From the NCBI RefSeq assembly GCF_030816485.1, contig NZ_JAUSYC010000002.1:1-64000 (forward strand): DNA of 64,000 nucleotides. Reading direction: 5' to 3'. This DNA is from Arthrobacter sp. B1I2. Lineage in GTDB: Bacteria; Actinomycetota; Actinomycetes; Actinomycetales; Micrococcaceae. Position numbers and translations under genes: made by a program. The notes under the pieces are model-generated. The model searched no databases. It worked only from the letters and a program-made list of their open reading frames with translations, and was not told the origin of the DNA. Each line of letters opens with the position of its first letter. Within the stretch, counting starts at the first letter, position 1. Below are positions 43,806 to 52,459 of the stretch, in pieces.

Positions 43806-43994
43806 GGGTCCCCCTTTTTTGCAGCCCGCAGGCATTTGATTCACCCTAGCCACCTGCACTGACAAAAACATGCACCCCCACCGGTTTTGACGATGATTGG
43901 ACTGCTATAAGGGAATCAAGGCCAATCACAGGTGCCCAGGCCGAGCAGGCATCCCCATAGGCCAGTCGGGCGATACTCATCTCGTGATTCTTGA

Positions 43995-44672
43995 TTACTT
44001 CTCGTTCAGCGTTTCGGCGAGTGTTGGAATACCGAGTTGGGCGCAGACCTCAGCGGGGCCGGGAATGACGGCGACGGTGTTATCTACGACGCATGCGGTC
44101 AGGAACGGGACATAGTTGCCGAGGGCCATGCTGACCGGCCCTGGCCAGAGGGGCTTGCCGTTCTGGTCTTTGTCAGCCCCCTCACGGAGTGGGCGATCAC
44201 CCGGTGGGCCATCTGGAGGAGACAGAAAGCCGTCAGGGATGATGTCGTTGTTGATTCCATATGGGTTCATGTTTCCCATGTCCCATACGCGGCTGCACTG
44301 GTTGATGGGGTCGTTGACCTGTTGCATGCCGGCGTTTTTGTCGTCCGGGTTGGGGTTGTTCCTTGCGTCGAATCCGGTGATGAAGATCCCGGTGGTGATG
44401 TACGGCGGCCTTGTGTCGCCGGGAGCGCCTTGCACTGGGGTCGTAAGGTCGGCCCGGTAGTAGCACCGGATGTCCCGTTTGTCTTCCACCGGCGCCAAGG
44501 CCACGTAAACGCCGGCGGCCGTTGTTCCGGCCAGTGCCAGGCCAGCGAAGGTGAGTACTGCCGGTTTGCGCCACCGCGGCGCTGTTTTGGCGTTCCGGCG
44601 GGCCTCCTGGACGAGGAGGTTCTGAACACGATTTTTCGTGTCTTTCGGGTAAGTCACTTCAGGCAGGTTCAT
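43995..44672 (-). CDS. Membrane-anchored partner of the ECF sigma factor (putative anti-sigma)
   Basis: 225 residues with a short cytoplasmic N-terminus (about 1-37), one transmembrane helix (AVLTFAGLALAGTTAAGVYVAL) and an extracytoplasmic domain with DIRCYYRADL and NQCSRVWDMG plus a final Cys pair (LTACVVDNTV, AEVCAQLG), possibly disulphide bonded. The start overlaps the sigma gene by 4 bp (ATGA). The layout is that of an anti-sigma factor, though no zinc HxxxCxxC motif is seen and the N-terminus is short. Confidence 0.65.
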   Translation of the reverse strand: MNLPEVTYPKDTKNRVQNLLVQEARRNAKTAPRWRKPAVLTFAGLALAGTTAAGVYVALAPVEDKRDIRCYYRADLTTPVQGAPGDTRPPYITTGIFITGFDARNNPNPDDKNAGMQQVNDPINQCSRVWDMGNMNPYGINNDIIPDGFLSPPDGPPGDRPLREGADKDQNGKPLWPGPVSMALGNYVPFLTACVVDNTVAVIPGPAEVCAQLGIPTLAETLNEK

Positions 44673-45280
44673 GACATCCTCGCTTCAACGATCGTCGTGT
44701 CGAGTTGTTGGGCGGGCATTTGTGTTTGATTCATCGCCGCCAGTTTGGTGCGGGCGCGATAGAGTCTCGATTTGACTGTTCCGATTCGGACGCCGAGGGT
44801 TTTAGCTGCCTCTTCCTGACCGATTCCGTTCATCAGGCAGAGGACAACGACGTCCCGTTCCCCGTCGTTTAGGCCAGCGGTCGTGTCCAGTAACTCGCGG
44901 ACGGCACGTTCTGCATCAAGCCTCGATGCAACCGATTCTGCATGGTCCGCTTCATTGCGTCCGTGGCGGGGATCGGAGTGCGGGAGCCTGGCCAGGAACT
45001 CGGCATGCCTCCGCGATCCCCTGGCACGGTTGCGGTTCGCATTCGTTGCCACGCCAAGCAGCCACGGCAGCAGAGTGTCCCTCTCCGGTTTGAGCCTGTT
45101 CCGTTGTCGCCACGCCTCCAAGAACGTGATTGAGACGAGTTCCTCCGCGTCATGCCAGGAACCACAGCGGGACAGGCAGTACCGGAAGATTGCATCGGAG
45201 TGCCTGTCGAACAGGACCCCGAATGCGTCAGCGTCGCCTGCGATGCACTCGCGCCACAGGTCTTCGTCGGTTTCCCCCAT
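44669..45280 (-). CDS. ECF RNA polymerase sigma factor
   Basis: 203 residues from ATG 45280; an ATG three codons upstream is an alternative. Region 2: FGVLFDRHSDAIFRYCLSRCGSWHDAEELVSITFLEAWRQR. Region 4: LNDGERDVVVLCLMNGIGQEEAAKTLGVRIGTVKSRLYRARTKL, a clear helix-turn-helix. There is no region 3 and no extra C-terminal domain. It is co-translated with the downstream membrane protein. A tandem 11-bp repeat lies about 60-90 bp upstream. Confidence 0.92.
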   Translation of the reverse strand: MGETDEDLWRECIAGDADAFGVLFDRHSDAIFRYCLSRCGSWHDAEELVSITFLEAWRQRNRLKPERDTLLPWLLGVATNANRNRARGSRRHAEFLARLPHSDPRHGRNEADHAESVASRLDAERAVRELLDTTAGLNDGERDVVVLCLMNGIGQEEAAKTLGVRIGTVKSRLYRARTKLAAMNQTQMPAQQLDTTIVEARMS

Positions 45281-45338
45281 TAGCCTCATGCCTTGTAGTG
45301 TCCGCAGGATCCGAAAAGGTTCCCGTCCCGCAGAAGTC

Positions 45339-45371
45339 GGCGCCAAGGTGGCGCCAAGGTGGCGCCAAGGC
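45339..45371 (-). repeat. Three tandem 11-bp repeats upstream of the sigma gene
   Basis: GGCGCCAAGGT repeats exactly at 45339-45349 and 45350-45360, and at 45361-45371 with one change at the last base. Each unit contains the palindrome GGCGCC. The 11-bp period puts every copy on the same face of the helix, as for cooperative binding sites, about 60 bp upstream of the sigma start. Confidence 0.8.
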
Positions 45372-45411
45372 GGCAGATAGTCCTGATCCTAGGCTGGCCT
45401 AGTCCGTTCCA

Positions 45412-45439
45412 GTGTCCCAGTTCCAAGGAAATGGGACCG
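45412..45439. repeat. Boundary dyad C (AGTTCCAAGGAAATGGGA)
   Basis: Arms GTCCCAGTTCC and GGAAATGGGAC (one mismatch) around AA. The same plan as dyads A and B. It lies between the sigma operon and the AbiTii gene. Confidence 0.45.
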
Positions 45440-45546
45440 CTGCGATGCCGCGACAACAACCTCGCGAAGAGCGCAGAGCAACGCGACAGCACGCGCTAGT
45501 AACCCAGTAGGGCGATCTGCACCTTGCGCAGGAGAGAATTGGCCAC

Positions 45547-46467
45547 ATGACCAAGCTGACCGAGATTATCGATGCTGCTAGTGATGGGACCTTTACTACC
45601 GCAAACCTGCTTAGGAAGGTTCAGACGGTTGCCTTTCGTCTCAGGGCAGAGGAACTGGGTGCCTGGTCACAACGAGAGTTGTTTGGATACAAAAGCACTG
45701 ATCCAGTGCCCGGATATAGGGGTCCCTTCCCGACGCCGGTCACTGGCGTGTGGTCAGGACCCGTCGGCAGCCGCGCGACCAATGTTGTTTCTTATGTCGG
45801 CCTCCCGGAAGACTTCATTAACGGCTGGTTTAGGGCCACGATTCGTCAACCCGTTGCGGACCTCGAATTGCTTGGAGCCAGCGACAAGAATCCCAGTATG
45901 AGCTGGGACCCCTTCATGGTGAATGAATACAACCGGCACGTGGCGGAGAAGAAGGGCGGAGCGGGTTTCTACATGATGGAGCTCATCGGCGCGACACAAG
46001 CCATTCCCCAAAACGCAATCGTTGGCATCATCGACGCTGTTCGTACTACTGCTCTCCAGTTCGCTTTGGAACTGGAGCAAGTTGCTCCTACAGCTGGCGA
46101 ACCAGGTGGACCGACGACTGATGATCCCGAGGTAAAACAAGTGACAAATAACTTCCATTTCACCATCAACGGTGACGGCAACAACATCGCCGCTGGATCA
46201 GATATCCAACAAAAGGCGGTGGTAAAAAAGGGTGATATCGATTCGCTGGTCAAAGCAGCTGTGGAGCTTGGATTGCAGCGCGAAGCAGCAGAGGACCTGC
46301 GATCCGCTGTTCTGGCGGATGGTTCCAGCCCAGCCGAAAAGACCAACAATTTCGTGTCTAAACTCCGCGCTGGCGGTTATTCCTTGGCTGGCGGTGTGTC
46401 TTCCAATCTCGCTGCCGAGGGCGTTTTGCAGGCTGTGGGAGCCTTTTTTGGGATGCCGACAGCCTGA
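45547..46467 (+). CDS. AbiTii-domain protein
   Basis: 306 residues, with GGAGAG before ATG 45547. Residues 1-about 180 match the AbiTii domain: LTEIIDAASDGTFTTANLLRKVQTVAFRLRAEELGAWSQRELFGY, then VPGYRGPFP and MMELIGATQAIPQNAIVGIIDAVRTTALQFALELE. A loop with NNFHFTINGDGNNIAAGSD follows, then a helical C-terminus. AbiTii proteins belong to abortive-infection type loci. No cognate toxin lies directly beside it; the convergent gene at 46.5 kb is the only candidate partner. Confidence 0.85.
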   Translation: MTKLTEIIDAASDGTFTTANLLRKVQTVAFRLRAEELGAWSQRELFGYKSTDPVPGYRGPFPTPVTGVWSGPVGSRATNVVSYVGLPEDFINGWFRATIRQPVADLELLGASDKNPSMSWDPFMVNEYNRHVAEKKGGAGFYMMELIGATQAIPQNAIVGIIDAVRTTALQFALELEQVAPTAGEPGGPTTDDPEVKQVTNNFHFTINGDGNNIAAGSDIQQKAVVKKGDIDSLVKAAVELGLQREAAEDLRSAVLADGSSPAEKTNNFVSKLRAGGYSLAGGVSSNLAAEGVLQAVGAFFGMPTA

Positions 46468-46532
46468 TAACACTTTCGATGCTGTTCCCATAGCTAAATC
46501 TCAGGGGCTGAGCCCGGTTCGCGAACGCCTGC

Positions 46533-47378
46533 CTAAGGGGTGTTGCACGGCTCTGGTGGTATAAAACTGCGGCCTGCCACTGGACGTCTGGCGCGCCGTG
46601 CTTGGAGTACTAAGGCTCGGTTGACCACGGCCAATGCTGCAAACAGGACCCTGGAAATACTGATTTCATCCGAGGTAAGGACGCCGCTGAGGACGTCGCT
46701 GCTGGAGGTCTCATTCTCAGTGAAAGTTGATGTGTGCGCCCCAGCCCAAGTCTTGCCGTGGGCGGATCCGGAACTCAACTGCCAGGCAGCGAAGATCCAG
46801 CGTGACAGGCCGGCCTCCTTGGTTGCTGCCTTGATGATGGTCTGGACAGCTGGGTATCCGCCCATGACTACATCCTTGTCCACCTTGGACTTTTCAATGG
46901 CCGCGTGAAGTAGCTGCAAACGCATGGTCGTCGTTTCAGCCGTATCCACCCCCATGGTGTCGTAGGCTCTGCCAAGCATCGTTATGTTGTTGGCCTCCAG
47001 CCTCAATGACCGAGTAATGCGGGTCTTTCGGTCCGTCGGGTTTAGAAGCCAGAGAGCGGTGCTAGCCGTCTCAATTGCTGAGCGGATCAGTGTGAAAGGA
47101 GCAAAGATGTGCTGAGACTCCGCCTCTTGCATCACGGTCTTCAGGCAGTGAAGGTGGTCCACAGCCGTCAGGATTAAGTAATTGACGGCGTGCGAGGTTT
47201 GGTAGGGACGCGTTAATTGGTCGTCCAACCAAAGAACGGAACGTTCCGCTACGGGCAGCGCATCGCGCACCACTTCCTGTAAGCGGGCGATGTCGACAAA
47301 GCACTCCAGTAAATCTCCGCGGGCCACCGCTTGTTCTTCGCTTGTCTGAGGGCGGAACAATGGATTTGTGGACACCAC
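46533..47378 (-). CDS. All-helical protein of unknown function
   Basis: 281 residues, predicted all-helical without membrane segments. Notable stretches: HAVNYLILTAVDHLHCLKTVMQEAE, APFTLIRSAIETASTALWLLNPTDRKTRITRSLRLE and WQLSSGSAHGKTWAG. The R-S-x-x-E-x-x-x-x-x-x-W-L pattern and the S-x-x-x-H-G segment recall uncharacterised HEPN-like families, but there is no decisive R-x4-6-H motif. It converges on AbiTii and could be its partner. Confidence 0.6.
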   Translation of the reverse strand: MVSTNPLFRPQTSEEQAVARGDLLECFVDIARLQEVVRDALPVAERSVLWLDDQLTRPYQTSHAVNYLILTAVDHLHCLKTVMQEAESQHIFAPFTLIRSAIETASTALWLLNPTDRKTRITRSLRLEANNITMLGRAYDTMGVDTAETTTMRLQLLHAAIEKSKVDKDVVMGGYPAVQTIIKAATKEAGLSRWIFAAWQLSSGSAHGKTWAGAHTSTFTENETSSSDVLSGVLTSDEISISRVLFAALAVVNRALVLQARRARRPVAGRSFIPPEPCNTP

Positions 47379-47456
47379 CTGAGATTACGCTGACCTCAGC
47401 AGCCCTCCTAGCAGCGACGAAGCGCTTGATGATTGATGCAAGGCAGAATGGGCTTC

Positions 47457-48173
47457 ATGTGCGGCAGATATGTGATGTCCAAAGCGACCGGAGATCTTCT
47501 AAACCACTTTGAGGCCAAAGAAGTCGAAGGAAGCCCGCCACCGCCCAGCTGGAACGTGGCGCCAACCCAGAGCGTGCCGATCGTTGCCGAACGTTTGGAT
47601 GAGGGGACTATTGATCGGCATTTGCTGGTTGCCCGCTGGGGTCTGGTCCCGTCCTGGGCAAAGGACATCAAGATCGGCTCCAAGTTGATCAACGCCCGCA
47701 GTGAGTCGATTCTTGAGAAGCCGTCGTTCCGGAAGGCGGCAATGAAGCGCCGGGCCATCGTCCCAGCCGAGGGATATTACGAGTGGCAGAAGACCGAGGA
47801 CGGGAAAAAGATCCCCAACTACCTGTACTCGGAGAATGAGCCCTTGCTGGGCTTCGCCGGCCTGTACGAATGGTGGGCGGACCCGACTCTGCCGGAGGAT
47901 GATCCGGAACGGTGGCTGCTCAGCTGCACGGTGCTCACCACCACCACCCAGGACGCCCTGGGCCACGTCCATGACCGTTCGCCGGTGATCATCCCGCAGG
48001 ACCGCTTCGCTGAATGGCTCGACCCGGACCTGACCGACAAGGACGACATTCAGCACTTGCTGGACTCCCTGCCGGAACCGACGCTGACACCTCGGATTGT
48101 CAGCCCACGTGTCAACAGCGTGCGCAACAACGGTCCCGAGCTCATCGAGCCCGCCGAGCCGGCAGCCACATAG
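47457..48173 (+). CDS. SRAP (SOS response-associated peptidase) protein
   Basis: 238 residues from ATG 47457, which puts the catalytic Cys at position 2 (MCGRYV) as the family requires; two upstream in-frame ATGs would bury it. Conserved features: WNVAPTQSVPIV, RWGLVPSWAKD, INARSESILEKPSFRKA, RRAIVPAEGYYEWQ (catalytic Glu) and GHVHDRSPVII (catalytic His). SRAP proteins (HMCES/YedK) form a covalent crosslink with abasic sites in single-stranded DNA. Beside OGG- and UDG-like genes this suits repair of abasic sites, for example during single-strand transfer. Confidence 0.94.
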   Translation: MCGRYVMSKATGDLLNHFEAKEVEGSPPPPSWNVAPTQSVPIVAERLDEGTIDRHLLVARWGLVPSWAKDIKIGSKLINARSESILEKPSFRKAAMKRRAIVPAEGYYEWQKTEDGKKIPNYLYSENEPLLGFAGLYEWWADPTLPEDDPERWLLSCTVLTTTTQDALGHVHDRSPVIIPQDRFAEWLDPDLTDKDDIQHLLDSLPEPTLTPRIVSPRVNSVRNNGPELIEPAEPAAT

Positions 48174-48182
48174 GCTCATGCG

Positions 48183-48329
48183 GTGATACTTACCGGCACC
48201 ATCACTAACCCGGACGGCAGTTACAGCCACATCGAGGCCGAAGGCGACACCTATGAAGAAGCGCGGGAAAACCTCTACGCGCTTCTGGAAGAGGGCCAAA
48301 ACCTCATAGTGATCCGCACGGATCGCTAA
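48183..48329 (+). CDS. 48-residue small protein, paralogue 2
   Basis: GTG 48183 opens VILTGTITNPDGSYSHIEAE, continues through YEEARENLYALLEEGQN and ends IVIRTDR. It is a clear paralogue of 39941-40090, with the same length and pattern. It starts 9 bp after the SRAP stop, so it is probably co-transcribed with SRAP. No family recognised. Confidence 0.75.
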   Translation: MILTGTITNPDGSYSHIEAEGDTYEEARENLYALLEEGQNLIVIRTDR

Positions 48330-48890
48330 CCGGCGTGAAGCCGGTCCGGCAGTACAACATCAGCGGGGGATAGCTCCGGCCTGGCCCGGAGCAGCCGTAA
48401 GGGTGCCGGAAGGACCGACCGGACCAAGCCGTGTCGGCCGAAACCTCGACAACCAGGGGTTCCACGAGTGTCAGCACCACAGGTTCTTTGTCCCGGTTGA
48501 ACCTGTCCAGGGCCGTACCTTTCACAACGATGGGCCAGGGGTGCTCACCCACTGGGGTCTGTAGCCAGCGCGCCAGTTCCCGGCTTTCCCTCGTCTTCAG
48601 TGGCGTGGATCGGCCCACGATCCGCAGCTTCCCATCCAGGACGAGGCCGGCAACGACTTCTGAGGGTTGGGTTATTGGCCCGATCACTGCCCCGCAGATG
48701 ATGTCCAGAGTTTCCCTGTGTTTGAGCTTCATCCAGGAACGGGCCCCGGGGGTGTACGGCTCGTTCGTGCCTTTGATGACCAGCCCTTCAATTCCTGTTG
48801 CTGGCAGGTCCTCGAACCACTGTGCTGCTACCTCCCGGTCCGTGGTTGTGGGGGAGAGGGAAAGCGGCGGCGTTCCTGGGCTTCCACCAG
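48326..48890 (-). pseudogene. ATP-dependent DNA ligase relic (C-terminal part)
   Basis: Reading leftwards: TTTDREVAAQWFEDLPATGIEGLVIKGTNEPYTPGARSWMKLKHR contains ligase motif IV (EGLVIKG) and motif V (WMKLKHR). The OB-fold follows (LDIICGAVIGPITQP, EVSADTAW, then R-H-P). At about 48401-48405 one base is missing in a C-run; the next frame continues LRLLRARPELSPADVVLPD to a stop at 48326, as ligases of this type do. The adenylation Lys and the N-terminal half are absent. The relic abuts a methyltransferase fragment at about 48.89 kb, probably a recombination scar. Confidence 0.85.
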
Positions 48891-48898
48891 GCCCATGG

Positions 48899-49178
48899 CA
48901 CTCCCTGCGGTCCGAACACCGACCTGCGCCGGGCGGCAGTGTTTCTCATCAATACGAACATCGCCCGCGGTAACACCCTAACCGGCCAGGACCCGGAGGG
49001 TCAGGACATCCAGTTCTCGTGGTGGAACCGGATTGAAGGAGCCCCAGGCATGGTGCAGCGTGAGCCGTTCACACTGGCCTCGTTACGCGACGACGGCGGC
49101 TTCGATTTCACCTTCTACGACAGCTATCAGGTGTGCAAGATTGACAAGGTCCACAAGAAGGTGAGGGCAGGTGCCTAG
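48899..49178 (+). pseudogene. 3' fragment of an N6-adenine methyltransferase gene
   Basis: The frame TDLRRAAVFLINTNIARGNTLTGQ, then IQFSWWNRIEGAPGMVQREPFTLASL, matches the C-terminal end of class I N6-adenine methyltransferases of multi-gene restriction systems (N-I-x-x-G-N-T-L, I-x-F-x-x-W). The 5' part with motif I and the catalytic NPPY/NPPF is gone; upstream is the ligase relic. The stop overlaps the GTG of the helicase gene by 8 bp, showing the two were once translationally coupled. Confidence 0.7.
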
Positions 49179-52100
49179 TCCGAAGATCAGCACGTTCCGC
49201 GAAATCACTCCGCTGATCTACTCATGGACGACGCCCGACATCCCCAAGTACGACGGCTGGGAGAAGATCGGGTACACGGAACAGCAGACCGCCGACGCCC
49301 GTATTGCACAGCAGGCATCCCAGCTGTCCGTCGAGAAGAAGAAACTGTGGGCACGCCGAGCCTTGTTCACTTCTGAAACCGGCGGGCGTTTTACCGACAA
49401 GGACTTCCATGCCTACCTTCAACAGCAAGGGGTAGATCGCGAGACCCAGCCCAAGCGCACGGAATGGCACCACTTTAAGGTTGCTCCGAAGAGGTCACTA
49501 GATTACTTCAACGACTTCGCTGGTCAAGACTTCTCTGATGTACAGAGCACCGAGGTGGAGGAGGACTACGTCCTACGCCCCGAGCAGCAGGCGGCCGTCG
49601 ACCAGGCAGTGGCTGCTTTCCAGTCAAGGCAGAGCGAGGTCCTTTGGAATGCCAAGCCGCGGTTCGGCAAGACACTGACGACATACGACCTGATGCGGAC
49701 CCTCGACGTCCGGCGCGTCCTGATTGTCACCAACCGCCCCGCAGTCGCGAACTCCTGGCACGATGACTTCGTCCGCTTCATCGGCCACCAAACGACGTTC
49801 AAGTTCGTCTCGGAGTCGCCTTCGCTGGCCGGCCCTGCACCTATGACTCGAGAGCAGTGGCGGTCCTTCTCGTGCGATCATCAGGATGAAGACCCTCGGA
49901 TCGTGGAGTTCCTGTCGCTGCAGGACCTCAAGGGGTCGCAGTACTTCGGCGGTTCATACGACAAGCTCAAGCACATCACACGGTTTGAATGGGATCTGCT
50001 GGTGATCGACGAGGCCCACGAGGGAATCGACACCACCAAGACCGGCGTCGCCTTCGAACAGATCAAGCGCCAGTGGACACTGCACCTGTCGGGCACACCG
50101 TTTAAGGCATTGGCGGACGGAAAGTTCGACCAGGACCAGATCTTCAACTGGACCTACGAGGACGAGCAGACCGCCCGCCAGCAATGGGAGGACAACGGCC
50201 AGGAGAACCCGTACGCGGAGCTGCCGACACTGAACCTGCTGACCTACCAGATCTCGCGGATGATCACAGACCGTCTGGCCGAGGGTGTCGCCATCGAAGA
50301 GGATGAGGAGAACATCGACTACACGTTCGACCTCAACGAGTTCTTCGCGACTAAAGACAACGGGTTCTTCGAACATGAGACCGAGGTCAACAAGTTCCTC
50401 GACTGCCTCGCAGCCAACGATAAGTACCCGTTCTCCACGACCGAGCTGCGCGATGAGATTCGGCACTCCTTCTGGCTGCTCAACCGCGTCGCCTCGGCCA
50501 AGGCACTGGAGAAGCTCCTTAAGAAGCACGACGTCTTCAAGGACTACACCATCATTCTGGCGGCCGGCGACGGACGCTCGGACGAGACCGATCCGGTGGC
50601 AGTGGGCAAGTCCCTCGACAAGGTGCGCATGGCTATTGCCGAGGCCGAGAAGTCGGACGGCAGGACCATAACGCTGTCTGTCGGGCAGCTAACCACAGGC
50701 GTCACCGTGCCGGAGTGGACTGCGGTCATCATGCTGTCGAACCTGTCCTCACCGGCCCAGTACATGCAGGCGGCGTTCCGGGCACAGAATCCCTGCACGT
50801 TCGAGCGCGCGGGGCGCGTGTTCCAGAAGCAGAACGCGTACATCTTCGATTTCGCACCCGAGCGCACACTGACCATATTCGACGCCTTCGCAAACAACCT
50901 GCACCCATACCCTCCGGGCGACCAGCGGGCACGACAGGAAAACATCCGCCGGCTGCTGAACTTCTTCCCGGTCCTGGGTGAAGACGCTGAGGGTCGGATG
51001 ATAGAGCTCAATGCCTCTCAGATCCTGACGTTCCCGCAGATGTTCAAGGCTCGCGAGGTCGTGCGCCGCGGCTTCCTGTCAAACCTGTTGTTCGCGAATG
51101 TCGCCGGCATATTCCGGTACTCGGAGCACTTCAAGGAGATCCTGGACAAGCTGCCCACCGCGAAGCAGGGCAAGGTCAACACTGGGGAGTCCATCGAGTT
51201 TCCACAGCCGCCGCCCATCACTGACCCCGACGGCAAAGTTCAGGTCGACGTGGAGACAGTTATCAACCCCAAAGTCGCTGAGCTCGGCAAACCGGTCTAC
51301 AGCCTCGAGGAGATCCCAACGCCCGAGCCCGACGCCCCGGCGTCCACGACGGCGACAGCCATCGCCAAGGCGGTTACCGAGCAAACGCGCTCCAAACGCG
51401 AAGAGTTGACGAAGGCATACGGGCTCACCGCGGCGCAGGCCCAGCGTGACATCAAGCGCACCGAGCAGGCTGTGAAGGATCAGATCGAGCGCGCATACAC
51501 CGAGCACAACATCGCCAGCAAGCATATCGAGGACGAGCTAAAGAATGCAGCCACGGAGGCCGATGCCCAGGCTGTTGAGGCCAAGAAGGCAGAGCAAGAC
51601 GAAGCGTTCAAGGCCAACGTCCTGGCCATCGTAGACAAGACGATGGCCGAGATCGTACCCGAGGTGGTCACTCGCGCGGAGACCAAAAAGGAGCAGGGGC
51701 GCGCAGACCAGACAATGGACGACGCTCGCTCCCACCTTCGCGGATTCGCCCGCACGATCCCCATGTTCCTCATGGCATACGGGGATCGAGGCATCCGGCT
51801 ATCGAACTTCGACGACTACACGCCCGACCCCGTGTTCGAGGAGATCACGGGCATCAGCGAGGCTGAGTTCCGTCTGCTGCGCGACGGCCAAGAAGTCGCC
51901 GAGGAAAACGGCAACGTGACGATGATCCCTGGCCTTTTCGACGAGACGGTCTTCGACCAAGCCATTCAGGAGTTCCTGGACAAGAAGGAAGCTCTCGCCG
52001 ATTACTTCGACGACTCCCAGACCGAGAACATTTTCGCGTACATCCCGCAGCAGAAAACGTCCTTGGTGTTCACCCCTCAGCCCGTGGTCAAGACCATGAT

Positions 52101-52458
52101 CGACACCCTGGCAGAGGAAGATCCGGGAATCTTCACCGACCCGGACAGGACCTTCGCCGACCTGTTCTCGACTGCGGGGTTGTTCTTGATGGAACTAGTG
52201 CGACGTCTCGACACCGGCCTCACTGAAGTGTTCCCGGACCAGGAGGAGAGACTGCGGCACATCTTGACCTCCCAGGTCTTCGAGATGAGCCACAACGAGA
52301 TTCTCCACCGAATCACCATCGAGGCGGTCTCCGGCGGTGTACCCGAGCGCAAGGCATGGATCGAAGGCTCCGGTCACTTCCTGGTCGGAAACCTTGCCCA
52401 GATGAGCCAGGCGCAACGGCAGAAGATTGTGGATGACATGCTGACAGAAGGTAACTGA
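49171..52458 (+). CDS. GIY-YIG-like nuclease, DEAH helicase and methyltransferase-motif protein of a restriction system
   Basis: 1095 residues from GTG 49171. N-terminal: LIYSWTTPDIPKYDGWEKIGYTEQQTADARI (about 15-45), a T5orf172/GIY-YIG-like nuclease. Helicase: AKPRFGKT (161-168), VLIVTNRPAVANSW, LLVIDEAHEG (DEAH 280-283), LHLSGTPFKA, then the second RecA domain. A long coiled coil follows (about 740-840). The C-terminus has SLVFTPQPVVKTMIDTL and FADLFSTAGLFLMEL, a methyltransferase motif X/I region with degenerate motif I. The NPPY motif lies in the next gene, so the methylase is split. The next ATG is at 52460. Restriction or defence role inferred. Confidence 0.85.
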   Translation: MPSPKISTFREITPLIYSWTTPDIPKYDGWEKIGYTEQQTADARIAQQASQLSVEKKKLWARRALFTSETGGRFTDKDFHAYLQQQGVDRETQPKRTEWHHFKVAPKRSLDYFNDFAGQDFSDVQSTEVEEDYVLRPEQQAAVDQAVAAFQSRQSEVLWNAKPRFGKTLTTYDLMRTLDVRRVLIVTNRPAVANSWHDDFVRFIGHQTTFKFVSESPSLAGPAPMTREQWRSFSCDHQDEDPRIVEFLSLQDLKGSQYFGGSYDKLKHITRFEWDLLVIDEAHEGIDTTKTGVAFEQIKRQWTLHLSGTPFKALADGKFDQDQIFNWTYEDEQTARQQWEDNGQENPYAELPTLNLLTYQISRMITDRLAEGVAIEEDEENIDYTFDLNEFFATKDNGFFEHETEVNKFLDCLAANDKYPFSTTELRDEIRHSFWLLNRVASAKALEKLLKKHDVFKDYTIILAAGDGRSDETDPVAVGKSLDKVRMAIAEAEKSDGRTITLSVGQLTTGVTVPEWTAVIMLSNLSSPAQYMQAAFRAQNPCTFERAGRVFQKQNAYIFDFAPERTLTIFDAFANNLHPYPPGDQRARQENIRRLLNFFPVLGEDAEGRMIELNASQILTFPQMFKAREVVRRGFLSNLLFANVAGIFRYSEHFKEILDKLPTAKQGKVNTGESIEFPQPPPITDPDGKVQVDVETVINPKVAELGKPVYSLEEIPTPEPDAPASTTATAIAKAVTEQTRSKREELTKAYGLTAAQAQRDIKRTEQAVKDQIERAYTEHNIASKHIEDELKNAATEADAQAVEAKKAEQDEAFKANVLAIVDKTMAEIVPEVVTRAETKKEQGRADQTMDDARSHLRGFARTIPMFLMAYGDRGIRLSNFDDYTPDPVFEEITGISEAEFRLLRDGQEVAEENGNVTMIPGLFDETVFDQAIQEFLDKKEALADYFDDSQTENIFAYIPQQKTSLVFTPQPVVKTMIDTLAEEDPGIFTDPDRTFADLFSTAGLFLMELVRRLDTGLTEVFPDQEERLRHILTSQVFEMSHNEILHRITIEAVSGGVPERKAWIEGSGHFLVGNLAQMSQAQRQKIVDDMLTEGN

Positions 52459-52459
52459 C

